A DNA stretch of 48,729 nt. Origin: Bacteriovorax stolpii. Its GTDB lineage: Bacteria; Bdellovibrionota; Bacteriovoracia; Bacteriovoracales; Bacteriovoracaceae. The stretch's first letter is position 1. Every line of letters starts with the position of its first letter. The stretch covers positions 1 through 48,729 of the forward strand of contig CAMASK010000014.1 of assembly GCA_945860895.1 (NCBI GenBank). The letters are read 5' to 3'. The notes under the pieces are model-generated. The model was not told where the DNA came from. It searched no databases and was given only the letters and a program-made list of their open reading frames with translations. A program made the position numbers and the translations under genes. Positions 32,099 to 40,024 of the stretch are shown piece by piece.

Positions 32099-32827
32099 AT
32101 GAAATCTTTTGCTATTTTTTCTACATTTTTGTTAATTGGATGCGCCAACCTGACACCTGCCTTGGTAAATATCGAATTCCCCTTTGCTCCCGAATTAGTG
32201 GAAAAAATCCAAAAGAATGCATCTCGTGCACCGGCAAGTCTTGATGTTACAGATGTTGAAGGTAAGTCGAGTCGCAGAGTTTATTTCACTGCCCTTTATT
32301 ATCAATACCTAATGGTGGGTCAGCATTTAAACATAGTCTCTGATGTTAATTATTGTCCTCAGTTTCATCATGATAAAATTGAAACTGATTCAGCCTTCAT
32401 TCCTAAGTTCTCCATTTATCAATCCAGTACTGTTAATTCTGATTCAAAAGAATTTTTTCCCGAATTAGTTTTTAATAAAAACTTCTCTATAAAAGATTAT
32501 CATCTGGAAATTCGCCAAGAAATTGAAGCATTATGCGAAGAGGGATTAAGTGATAATTATTATAAATTTGATAATCTCATCACTCATTATGCCTCCAAAC
32601 TATCCTTTCATCATCGTCCAGACTCTATGAGATCAGTGCTTAAAATTCCCGTTTTTGCGAATTATTATCTTTTGAAGATGCTTCAATCTCCTAAAGATCT
32701 TTCGTTTGTTCATCCAGAGGAGAAGAAAGTTTTCATTATGACTCAAACTTACTGGTTTGAAAAATATGTCACAGAGGCGAGTCGCAAGAGAATTAACTTG
32801 ATCAAAAATCGTATGGTACAAAAATAA
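32099..32827 (+). CDS. Lipoprotein of unknown function (242 aa)
   Basis: A lipoprotein signal (MKSFAIFSTFLLIGC, Cys15) is followed by a soluble domain with no family I recognise. Visible traits: VYFTALYYQYLMVGQHLN, a C-P-x-F-H-H stretch (YCPQFHHD), another Cys in EIEALCEEGL, many Tyr and His, and a basic end (SRKRINLIKNRMVQK). It is preceded by AGAGGTG and a promoter-proximal inverted repeat. It stands alone; the following gene converges. Confidence 0.72.
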   Translation: MKSFAIFSTFLLIGCANLTPALVNIEFPFAPELVEKIQKNASRAPASLDVTDVEGKSSRRVYFTALYYQYLMVGQHLNIVSDVNYCPQFHHDKIETDSAFIPKFSIYQSSTVNSDSKEFFPELVFNKNFSIKDYHLEIRQEIEALCEEGLSDNYYKFDNLITHYASKLSFHHRPDSMRSVLKIPVFANYYLLKMLQSPKDLSFVHPEEKKVFIMTQTYWFEKYVTEASRKRINLIKNRMVQK

Positions 32828-32869
32828 GACGCGCTACCGAGGAACGGATCAAGTTGGATATTTCTGATC

Positions 32870-33673
32870 TTAAATTATGCAACCTTGTTCCATTTGAACT
32901 GTTATTGCTTTTTTTGTTTCTTCATCCCAAACAGTTTTACAAAACTCATTATTAAAAACGGTTGGAGTTTTTTCTTTTTCAGTAGGACAGGCAACATTTT
33001 GTCGTTTATTTTCCCAAGCACTCAGTTGGGTAAAATCGACACTTACAATCTTCCAGTCACCATTTTCTGAAATTTTCAATACGTAGTAAAACCCATCTTC
33101 TTCTTTTAAAACGTAGAGCTCTTTGCCCTTTATTAAAAGTGGCTGATCATCGATTGGTAAATTATAAGTGATAGCTCCAGTAGAATAATAAACTTTAACA
33201 GGTTGAGGGGTGAGATTATCCTTGATGGGTAATTCGATCAGGGCCTGATCTCGCCATATAATTGCTGTGTCCATAGTCATAGATTTCATAAAAGAAATTC
33301 CCCGAAAAATCTTTACTCCTGGTGGCTTCGGATTGTGCTCCTTACAAGAAGAGCTATTTAGGGCAGGCTTAAAACTAATTTGGGATTTTTGGTTGGTATA
33401 GAACTCCACTGGAATTCCATATTTACTACGAAACATTTCAATCGCCTGAGCATTTTTTGCATAATCTGTGCTTTCTCTTAAATTTGAAACAAGGGTTTTC
33501 CAGCGCTTAAGCATATGGCCCATGACTTGGTCGCATTCTGAATTTTCCGGGCACCCCTTGAATTCATGTTCAAAGTCCTCCAGGGATTCGGGATTAGGAA
33601 TCACTTGAATTCGAGGTTTATTTTGGGCCAGGGCGCTTAAAGAGAAAAATATTAGCAAATAAGTTAATCTCAT
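32870..33673 (-). CDS. Exported protein of unknown function (267 aa)
   Basis: ATG 33673 opens a signal peptide (MRLTYLLIFFSLSALA) and has AGGAAG upstream; the frame extends further up to 33733 but without these marks. The mature protein has several Cys (EFKGCPENSECDQVM, SSSCKEHN, NVACPTEK, EFCKTV and a final GCII), consistent with disulfides in the periplasm. The middle has beta-rich segments (VKVYYSTGAITYNL, GKELYVLKEEDGFYYVLKI). No family recognised. Divergent from the small basic protein gene. Confidence 0.72.
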   Translation of the reverse strand: MRLTYLLIFFSLSALAQNKPRIQVIPNPESLEDFEHEFKGCPENSECDQVMGHMLKRWKTLVSNLRESTDYAKNAQAIEMFRSKYGIPVEFYTNQKSQISFKPALNSSSCKEHNPKPPGVKIFRGISFMKSMTMDTAIIWRDQALIELPIKDNLTPQPVKVYYSTGAITYNLPIDDQPLLIKGKELYVLKEEDGFYYVLKISENGDWKIVSVDFTQLSAWENKRQNVACPTEKEKTPTVFNNEFCKTVWDEETKKAITVQMEQGCII

Positions 33674-33688
33674 GTGTCTTCCTATCGT

Positions 33689-33716
33689 TTGCAAAGGCTT
33701 TCTTTTATTATAGACT
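33689..33716 (+). promoter_or_regulatory. Promoter of the lysine-rich small protein
   Basis: TTGCAA (33689-33694), a 16-nt spacer and TAGACT (33711-33716), preceded by TATTA. The predicted start near 33723 leaves a 23-nt leader with GAGGAGG before ATG 33746. Confidence 0.4.
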
Positions 33717-33745
33717 GACTCGAATTGATACATTGAGGAGGATTT

Positions 33746-33868
33746 ATGAAAAAACTTAAAAAGTCACGCCCAGCTAAGAAGGCATCAAAAAACAAAAAAA
33801 GCGGAACGAAGCTTAAGCGTCTCGCTAAAAAGAAAAAGCTTCTTAAAGGACATATGAAAGGAAAATAA
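33746..33868 (+). CDS. 40-residue lysine-rich basic protein
   Basis: A short gene with a very strong GAGGAGG five bases before ATG 33746 and a perfect terminator 17 nt after its TAA. The product is about 45% Lys plus Arg with no acidic residue: it starts MKKLKKSRPAKKASKNKK, continues SGTKLKRLAKKKKLLKG and ends HMKGK. No Cys and no membrane segment. Such composition fits nucleic-acid binding: a histone H1-tail-like DNA compactor, an RNA chaperone or a ribosome-associated peptide. Which one cannot be told. Its own promoter, strong ribosome-binding site and terminator argue that it is a real, well-expressed gene. Confidence 0.75.
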   Translation: MKKLKKSRPAKKASKNKKSGTKLKRLAKKKKLLKGHMKGK

Positions 33869-33884
33869 ACCTTTCTTGCCATAG

Positions 33885-33912
33885 AGGCCTTCGCAAGAAG
33901 GCCTTTTTTTTT
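33885..33912 (+). terminator. Strong terminator after the lysine-rich protein
   Basis: A perfect 8-bp stem (AGGCCTTC 33885-33892, GAAGGCCT 33897-33904) closed by a GCAA tetraloop and followed by eight T (33905-33912). Confidence 0.95.
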
Positions 33913-33992
33913 GCGCGTCTTGTAATGTCTATGATTTTAGGACTTGTGTCAAAATTGTGACAATAAAACATACTATATCTTGTGTTTTGCTG

Positions 33993-34022
33993 TTGACGGG
34001 TCGGGTTTTTGACTGATTTAAT
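33993..34022 (+). promoter_or_regulatory. Promoter candidate for a short transcript
   Basis: TTGACG (33993-33998), an 18-nt spacer and TTTAAT (34017-34022), in a gap without a gene. A dyad TGTCA-N6-TGACA lies upstream (33945-33960). A start near 34029 would give an RNA of about 75-80 nt ending at the next hairpin. Confidence 0.4.
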
Positions 34023-34028
34023 GAATCT

Positions 34029-34106
34029 ATTAACTCTTAAAAAAGAATTTGAAAGAGATTTAATTCCTGCACACACACATAAAAGCCTCCGAATGGGGGC
34101 TTTTTT
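34029..34106 (+). ncRNA. Candidate small RNA (~78 nt)
   Basis: The interval has a promoter-like sequence at its start and a good hairpin plus T-run at its end, but no convincing gene: the only in-frame ORF (ATG 34021, 30 codons) has no ribosome-binding site and reads through the terminator hairpin. The upstream gene already has its own terminator, so the second plus-strand terminator implies a separate short transcript. The 5' half is A-rich and single-stranded-looking. It could also be an antisense 3' tail of the thioesterase gene. Confidence 0.35.
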
Positions 34107-34107
34107 A
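34080..34107. terminator. Terminator hairpin, better in plus direction
   Basis: AAAAGCCTCC (34081-34090) pairs with GGGGGCTTTT (34095-34104, one G-U) around GAAT, with a T-run in the plus direction and only a short T-stretch in the minus direction. It can serve the short plus transcript and, less efficiently, the thioesterase gene that ends at 34105. Confidence 0.75.
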
Positions 34108-34599
34108 TTTTGAGAGATTTTTTTGTAGGGTTTCTTTAATTGTCTTCTTTAAGGCCAGACGTTTCTTGGCATTTTCAAAACGACGAATTTCATTATCTGT
34201 TTCAAGTTTCAATTCAGGAACTTCTACTGGTCGACCCAGGTCATCGAGTGCAACGAATGTAAGATAGGCCTTGGTGGTAGTGCGGGATTCCCCAGTGTAA
34301 GGATTTTCGGAAGTCACTTTCACTCCAACTATCATGGAAGTGCGGCCAACGTAATTAAGTGAGGCTTGAATGAGTACATGATAGCCCATTTTAATGGGGG
34401 CCACGAAATCGATGTCGTCAATGTGGGCAGTTACCACAGGTCTAGCGCAGTGGCGCGCGGCCACCATTGCAGCAGCGATATCAATCCAGCTCATCACTGT
34501 TCCTCCAAAAACTGTATTTTGGGGATTGGCATGATTAGGCATGACCATCTCGCGCATTTCAACGGCCGATTCACTAGGGGATTTGCTTGGCTTTTTCAT
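34105..34599 (-). CDS. Acyl-CoA thioesterase (hotdog fold, YciA/BFIT type)
   Basis: A 164-residue hotdog protein: MPNHANPQNTVFGGTVMSWID (split across 19-39) with the active-site-region N-x-x-G-x-x-F/V-G-G pattern, the helix MSWIDIAAAMVAARHC, DDIDFVAPIKMGY, and the strand VGVKVTSENPYTGESRTTTKAYLTFVA read in parts. These enzymes hydrolyse acyl-CoA to free fatty acid and CoA in the cytoplasm. AGGA precedes ATG 34599, and the stop of the giant lipoprotein gene lies 12 nt upstream on the same strand, so this gene may be its distal operon partner. Confidence 0.9.
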   Translation of the reverse strand: MKKPSKSPSESAVEMREMVMPNHANPQNTVFGGTVMSWIDIAAAMVAARHCARPVVTAHIDDIDFVAPIKMGYHVLIQASLNYVGRTSMIVGVKVTSENPYTGESRTTTKAYLTFVALDDLGRPVEVPELKLETDNEIRRFENAKKRLALKKTIKETLQKNLSK

Positions 34600-34611
34600 T
34601 TATCCTGCTTC

Positions 34612-37600
34612 TTATTCATCACAATACAGGTGATGGTTCCAACGGAAACCTTTCATAAATTCATTGTATCCTACTGCAATATTTCCAGCTGTACTAGTTA
34701 GTTCACCGCTATCTTTTGAAGAATCGAGGATCCCATATATTTTTTCAGTATCATTGGTGTCATTGCCGTAGGGTTCAAGATTAAATTCTCCAAAAGCGCC
34801 ACCCGGACGAACTTTTCCGCTAGTGCAATAAGCTTTACCCAGAGCTGAAATTTTAGAAGTCACTGATGGGCCAATGAGCGGCTCACCAGTCAATGGATCA
34901 AAATCAGCCTCTTCAAGACCACCACCAGGTTGGGTAGTTCCTTGGCCTTCATTTGAAACGTAGCGGTTGAAGTAGCTCATTAAATCAACACCTATTGGTA
35001 AATCGCAAGTATAAGTCAAACCACTTGGATTAACAGTTCCATTGCCAGAACAGCAATTCGATTTACTTGAAGTTGATTTACCCAGTGGGGTACAGCATTT
35101 AAAATCATTCGCAGAGAAAACTGGCTCGTGGGCCAGAGCATGGTAGTTCGTATTATAAACTGTCGAGACGGCCGAAGATCTGAATGAGTAAGTAGGGTTA
35201 ATAAATTCTGTCACGTTTAAATCTGTTGAAGTTGGATGCTTAAAGAGTCCAGGAACAATTCGTTTGAAATAATCACTACAAGTTAATTTCTCAAAAGTGA
35301 TTTGAGGAATTCCTGAAAGTTCAAGTTTGCCTAAGTGTTTTAGATAATAAGCACTGGTTCCTGGTTTCATGCGTGTAATAAGACCAGAGCCAGCTGGTGT
35401 TGCATTGATTAGTTTGACACCCATTTTTTTGGATGTTTGGTTAGGATTAAATGCTCCGTCAAAGGCCGGTACGACTTTTAAAATCCTTGTTGAACTATCA
35501 AAAGAATAACAACAGTGAGCACTATCAGCTAAAGTGCATTGTCCAGCACCAGATAAAGTTGGAGAATTTAAAGAAAGACTGGTTTTTTTAGTACAATTAC
35601 CTTCAACTGTTTCATTGGCAGCCTCATACATTGTAACTCTTGCTTGAAGGTCATCTCGAGTAGCGACTAATCCATCGGCAAGACTTGAAATTCTGTTATC
35701 CCAACTTCTCGTTATGTAACTGGGAATCTTAATCTGAATGTTTCTTCTTCCGTTAGGATTAGTGTTATCAACAATAATGCCTTTATTACCATCTGCACTT
35801 TGTGGGTAAAAATAATAATCTTTTTGTGAAGAAAAAACGATGCCGAAAGTTTTAAGATGAGTCGTATTATCACCAGTAGGTGCTACAATGACATCCACAA
35901 TACTTGGTGCCATCACATTTGTTGTGTCTTCGATAGGATACTGAGCACATAATCCTTTTACGCCATTTGCTAAATCCTTACAATACTCACCGTAATCACT
36001 ATTGGCCAAAAGTTGTACATCACCGGGAGAGTTGTTGTACTGGATGGCCACATCCGTAGGTTTTGTCAGCATGACTGTACGTGAATTTATACAGGCGAAA
36101 TTAGTGACATCAAGATAGACCCTGTCATTTCTGGACCAGTCATTGCCGCCATCGGAAAATTTTCTGATCCATCCACCGCCACAGCAGTTCTTTGAATTCG
36201 CCTCATTCAATGTTTTCCACTGATTCGTTGTATTTAAAACGTTTGGTTTAGAGGAATCAATCACGCCACTAGTTGCATCCCGGTTTTGGTAAGCCGTAAG
36301 TGTTGGACGACTAGCTGAACCCAGTCCGTCAACAACGGCCAGTCGTGAATAACGAAGTGAATCGTTGGGAGCAGTGCCAGCGGCCATGGTCATTTTTAGA
36401 TTATAAGAAACAGCTTCGTAATCCGTGCTACTTGTCGTGTTTACTTTATTGGGAAGGTTACTGGTATAGGTCGTCAGATCTTTTCCAATTTCACGACAGC
36501 ATCTATTCTGATTCATATTAAAAGTTTTATATTCACTGGATGGGCCTGGTGAGGGCTTTGGAGCTAGCTGTCCACACACCAGATATTCTGAGTAGTATTT
36601 TTTTTCAGCTTCATTTCCAAAATAGGCAAGGCTAAAATTATCAACTTGATCAGCATGCATTTTATTTGGTCCACAATCCAGATCAGTATGACAAACAGAG
36701 CCCGCGCGACGAAGACAAGCGTCTCTGGCGATGGACGTTTCAAAGACAGTCGTTACATTAAGTGGCTTACTTTCAATTCCGCGAAAAGGTGAACTAGAGG
36801 ATAAATTATCAACAGAAGTCGTCAATACAGAGCTCGAAAGTAAGGAATCAAGTCCGCAGCTATTTTGGGCCCTGGCGCGATTGATGTAATTGGTGGTTGT
36901 GAAAGTGGAAGAGAGAAATTCGTAATCACCATCTGAATTGAATACCGGGCATGAAGAATATCTGTATGAAGTAAATAGGCCGGAATTACAGCTACCCACC
37001 TGACTGATGTAATCTGTTCTTTTAAAGGCATCTGGATTTTTATGCTGCTCATAAGGATTAAACAACAGGGCCTGTGATGATAAATCTGGTAACTGCTTTC
37101 CAGGCAAACAAATCCCAGTGGTACTAAGTGCAGTGGCTTCATTTTGAAGCATGTTCTGAGTTAGGTTTGTTTTAATTTCACTTGGAAGGGAAGTTGTAAG
37201 TGATGAAGAGACATAACTTAAGGGACGTCCAAGTACATTGGCATCCTTACCGTAATAATGATTTTTAGTCACTGGGATGTCTTCAAGATTTGCCCCATAG
37301 CGGGCCACTTTCCCGTTGAACGCACCACTTGTGGCCACATTTGCGCAATAGAAATTAGGGGCACAAGTCAGAGTCTTTCTTTTGTTCAAGACAGATACAA
37401 TTTGTGAATTCGGAATACAAAGTGAACCCGATCCTCGGTAAACGCAACGTTTAGTCGAGGCAGAGGGAAATCTTTTTTGAAGCAGGATTTGATCTATGGT
37501 TGTTATGGTTGATGAGCTGGCCATTTCGTTAGCATTAACATCAAACTGAGGCCACTGGGTCTTAGTATCCTGAACATCAGCACACATGTACTCCCAACCG

Positions 37601-39846
37601 AGGCGGGTTACGCAATCAGTGTCAGTTGAACAGAAGTGATTGGCCTGACAATTACCTGCTTCATTCTGGTAAGGATGAGAGAGATGATATTGAGGATCAT
37701 AATCCATCTGTGCCATTTGTGAAATTCCATCATAGGCCTGCACATTCACCACATGCAAAGTCGCAGCGGCCAGGTCAGCAAATGGAGCATTGATGGCAAG
37801 GAAAAGTTTTTTTGAAGTCGTGCGAACAATTCTTCCCTTACCAACTGCAAACCAACTGACACCGTCAAATGAACCAATCAAGGCACCCTTATTGAATCCA
37901 AACCAGTCACGCTGATAGCCGTTGGCAAAAAGTGCAGCTTGAGATTTGAGTCGGTTCTGACGTTGAGTTTTTACAGTTGAATTTGCTAAATGGGTGAAAG
38001 GAATCATGGTTGGTGGAATCCAACAAGCTCGGCCAAAAATCGTATCTTCGTAGTTACCGCCAGTGGTATTAAATCCAAAGCCATCTCTTTCAGTTGAATG
38101 ACCAATCGCCTGGAGACCCGATCCATAGGCCGAAGTTGGGTAAGCACTAAAAGAAGAGAACCACTTATCTTTGCCGCAAGTAGGACAAGGGCTATAAAAG
38201 CCAGAGGTCGTAGAAATTTGATAAACTTGATCGAGTTCAACTGGAATCATTTTTGCCGGTACAGCTTTATCCAGAGTCACATTCATTTGCCCCAGGATTG
38301 AATTCATTCCAAAGTCTTCTTGATAGGGAAGAATCTTACCTTCGTCCTGATATTCAAATATGTCGCCCTCTTGAGCGTCGCCAGTTGCACATGTGGCAGT
38401 GCTGCCGAATTCATCACCACAAGATCTGAAATAACGATGTGGGGCCGAACGGGCGTTAATTGCTACAGTCTGCTGAGATGGGATATTTGGCTCTATTGGG
38501 TTTGGAGTATAGCAGTCAATACGATTGGGAAGTCCAGAGGCTTCAAAATAATTAACTGCATAGTCATATGCCGGGCAAAAAGTCAGCATTTCCGGTAAAG
38601 TCGTTTTTGAGCAACCGCAATTTTTATAAAGTCTCTCTACTACTTTTTTATAGTGCATGCTCGAGCTAGTATCCGTGTCATTGCGGCATTCAATATCAAT
38701 TGGATAAAGTGTAGAGGCTTGGTTTGTAACGTCAGTAATTCCCGGTCGATCTTTGTAGATATCACCAGTGTCAGTGAATAAACCATTGGAGTTTAAATCA
38801 ATGTTGTTCATGAAATTGGTGCCACCAAGAATATCCTGGTGAAAAGTCGCGCCTGTTTTATATTTTTTTATGTGCTCAACACAAAAATAATCTTTTTTAA
38901 GTTGAGTTAATCCTTGCTCATAACTTCCAGCACTAGAATCACTAGGAGGGCTTGGCACTGTAGACCCGCAAATATAATAAAGATGGGGATAGCTCAAGAA
39001 GGCAAGGGGATTGGTTTCTCTTTCTTTTTGTGCTGCCGTTAATTGGGTTGGATACTGACTATAAGCTGATGAACGGATAGATCCATCAGTAATACATTGA
39101 TTATCCAGACAACAATCATAACCTCGGGCCACACAGTCAGATTTGGAACAACTAGCACTCGCTCCATTTGTAAGATTATTTGGATCAATCATTAAACCCA
39201 AGGCACGAGTATCAATTTCATTCAACTTTAATTCCTCAAGTCTTCCCAATGTTCTTCGCGTGATAAACATTTTGCTGCTAGTAAGAACACTTGAACAATT
39301 TAAGCAAAGAGAAGTCGGTGTAAATGTAGTGTTCGCAGCTATGGGAAGTTCAGGATCGAGGGCGAGGACTCCATTGGAGTCAATACGATCGATTGGGAAA
39401 GGGGAAGCCGAGGCACCAACACAAATGCTTTCTGAATTGGTTGAGTCATTAAAATCAACGCGAAAAATTTTGATCGTTCTTTTGTCGGTAAAATTATAAT
39501 AAGAAAGAGCAACGATGCGGGAGCGCACGTCATGATACAAATTATCATTTAGTTTAAAACGAGAAATTAAACAGTACTCTGAATCCATGGCGCCAGTTGT
39601 AGTGTTTAAATAAACTTCGGCTTCTTTACCCACGATGTAGGCATTATTTAAATTCGAAACATTGATCGTAATATTTTTTGCTAGAGCGCCTAAAAAATTC
39701 CACTGGGTAATGGCTTCTGGAATGGTGTTGTTATTTGTATTACTACTGGTTGAACTGCTGCCATTAGATAAATTTCCACTGCCCACCTCAGAAGACGGTA
39801 AACAAGACACCAAGAGAAATAATAACAGCAGATATCGGACATCCAT
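34612..39846 (-). CDS. Giant cysteine-rich lipoprotein (1744 aa) of unknown function
   Basis: The longest gene of the window. It begins with a lipoprotein signal (MDVRYLLLLFLLVSC, Cys15) and a Ser/Asn/Thr-rich linker (about 19-41), which suggests an outer-membrane anchor with a flexible stalk. The body has dozens of Cys, with at least six CC pairs (YDCCLD, HCCYSF, NRCCRE, NCCGGG, KCCTPL, NCCSGN) and small disulfide-rich modules such as CSKSDC...DCCLDNQC (233-251), CSTDTDC and CHTDLDC, reminiscent of eukaryotic-like knottin or EB modules. The C terminus is WNHHLYCDE. No catalytic motif seen. A surface-exposed, disulfide-stabilised protein (adhesin or prey-contact factor) is a guess. It has its own promoter and a structured leader. 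Confidence 0.8.
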   Translation of the reverse strand: MDVRYLLLLFLLVSCLPSSEVGSGNLSNGSSSTSSNTNNNTIPEAITQWNFLGALAKNITINVSNLNNAYIVGKEAEVYLNTTTGAMDSEYCLISRFKLNDNLYHDVRSRIVALSYYNFTDKRTIKIFRVDFNDSTNSESICVGASASPFPIDRIDSNGVLALDPELPIAANTTFTPTSLCLNCSSVLTSSKMFITRRTLGRLEELKLNEIDTRALGLMIDPNNLTNGASASCSKSDCVARGYDCCLDNQCITDGSIRSSAYSQYPTQLTAAQKERETNPLAFLSYPHLYYICGSTVPSPPSDSSAGSYEQGLTQLKKDYFCVEHIKKYKTGATFHQDILGGTNFMNNIDLNSNGLFTDTGDIYKDRPGITDVTNQASTLYPIDIECRNDTDTSSSMHYKKVVERLYKNCGCSKTTLPEMLTFCPAYDYAVNYFEASGLPNRIDCYTPNPIEPNIPSQQTVAINARSAPHRYFRSCGDEFGSTATCATGDAQEGDIFEYQDEGKILPYQEDFGMNSILGQMNVTLDKAVPAKMIPVELDQVYQISTTSGFYSPCPTCGKDKWFSSFSAYPTSAYGSGLQAIGHSTERDGFGFNTTGGNYEDTIFGRACWIPPTMIPFTHLANSTVKTQRQNRLKSQAALFANGYQRDWFGFNKGALIGSFDGVSWFAVGKGRIVRTTSKKLFLAINAPFADLAAATLHVVNVQAYDGISQMAQMDYDPQYHLSHPYQNEAGNCQANHFCSTDTDCVTRLGWEYMCADVQDTKTQWPQFDVNANEMASSSTITTIDQILLQKRFPSASTKRCVYRGSGSLCIPNSQIVSVLNKRKTLTCAPNFYCANVATSGAFNGKVARYGANLEDIPVTKNHYYGKDANVLGRPLSYVSSSLTTSLPSEIKTNLTQNMLQNEATALSTTGICLPGKQLPDLSSQALLFNPYEQHKNPDAFKRTDYISQVGSCNSGLFTSYRYSSCPVFNSDGDYEFLSSTFTTTNYINRARAQNSCGLDSLLSSSVLTTSVDNLSSSSPFRGIESKPLNVTTVFETSIARDACLRRAGSVCHTDLDCGPNKMHADQVDNFSLAYFGNEAEKKYYSEYLVCGQLAPKPSPGPSSEYKTFNMNQNRCCREIGKDLTTYTSNLPNKVNTTSSTDYEAVSYNLKMTMAAGTAPNDSLRYSRLAVVDGLGSASRPTLTAYQNRDATSGVIDSSKPNVLNTTNQWKTLNEANSKNCCGGGWIRKFSDGGNDWSRNDRVYLDVTNFACINSRTVMLTKPTDVAIQYNNSPGDVQLLANSDYGEYCKDLANGVKGLCAQYPIEDTTNVMAPSIVDVIVAPTGDNTTHLKTFGIVFSSQKDYYFYPQSADGNKGIIVDNTNPNGRRNIQIKIPSYITRSWDNRISSLADGLVATRDDLQARVTMYEAANETVEGNCTKKTSLSLNSPTLSGAGQCTLADSAHCCYSFDSSTRILKVVPAFDGAFNPNQTSKKMGVKLINATPAGSGLITRMKPGTSAYYLKHLGKLELSGIPQITFEKLTCSDYFKRIVPGLFKHPTSTDLNVTEFINPTYSFRSSAVSTVYNTNYHALAHEPVFSANDFKCCTPLGKSTSSKSNCCSGNGTVNPSGLTYTCDLPIGVDLMSYFNRYVSNEGQGTTQPGGGLEEADFDPLTGEPLIGPSVTSKISALGKAYCTSGKVRPGGAFGEFNLEPYGNDTNDTEKIYGILDSSKDSGELTSTAGNIAVGYNEFMKGFRWNHHLYCDE

Positions 39847-39882
39847 GTAATGGGTTCCCCCTCTCTATTTTCGGATTTTCAT

Positions 39883-39943
39883 GCTGTTTTTATTAATTCT
39901 AACAGCTTACCAGGAAAAAGTTGCCTGACCCTTTCGGCAAAGG
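39883..39943 (-). promoter_or_regulatory. Three-hairpin 5' leader of the giant lipoprotein gene
   Basis: In transcript order the ~108-nt leader holds CCTTT-GCCG-AAAGG (39943-39930), CAGG-N9-CCTG (39927-39911) and GCTGTT-N12-AACAGC (39906-39883), before ATG 39846. No terminator T-run follows. The AAACC before the first stem and the GAAA inside it recall the c-di-GMP-I riboswitch, but the rest of that consensus is missing, so no class is assigned. Confidence 0.45.
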
Positions 39944-39960
39944 TTTAACTGATTGAAATA

Positions 39961-39989
39961 ATTATATTTATTCTTAGTTTAAAGCACAA
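39961..39989 (-). promoter_or_regulatory. Promoter of the giant lipoprotein gene
   Basis: On the minus strand, TTGTGC (39989-39984), a 17-nt spacer and a perfect TATAAT (39966-39961) predict an RNA start near 39954, about 108 nt before the start codon. Confidence 0.65.
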
Positions 39990-40024
39990 GATGACTTCTT
40001 CAGACGCCATCAGGAAATGGCGAT

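Noticed and set aside
34021-34113. A 30-codon ORF starting ATG 34021 between the lysine-rich gene and the thioesterase gene
   Set aside because: It has no ribosome-binding site, its ATG overlaps the predicted -10 box, and it reads through a terminator hairpin; the interval fits a non-coding transcript better.
39847-39954. c-di-GMP-I (GEMM) riboswitch call for the giant lipoprotein leader
   Set aside because: Only AAACC and a GAAA-containing stem match; the CGCAAAG junction and the tetraloop receptor stem are not recognisable, so I list it only as an unclassified structured leader.
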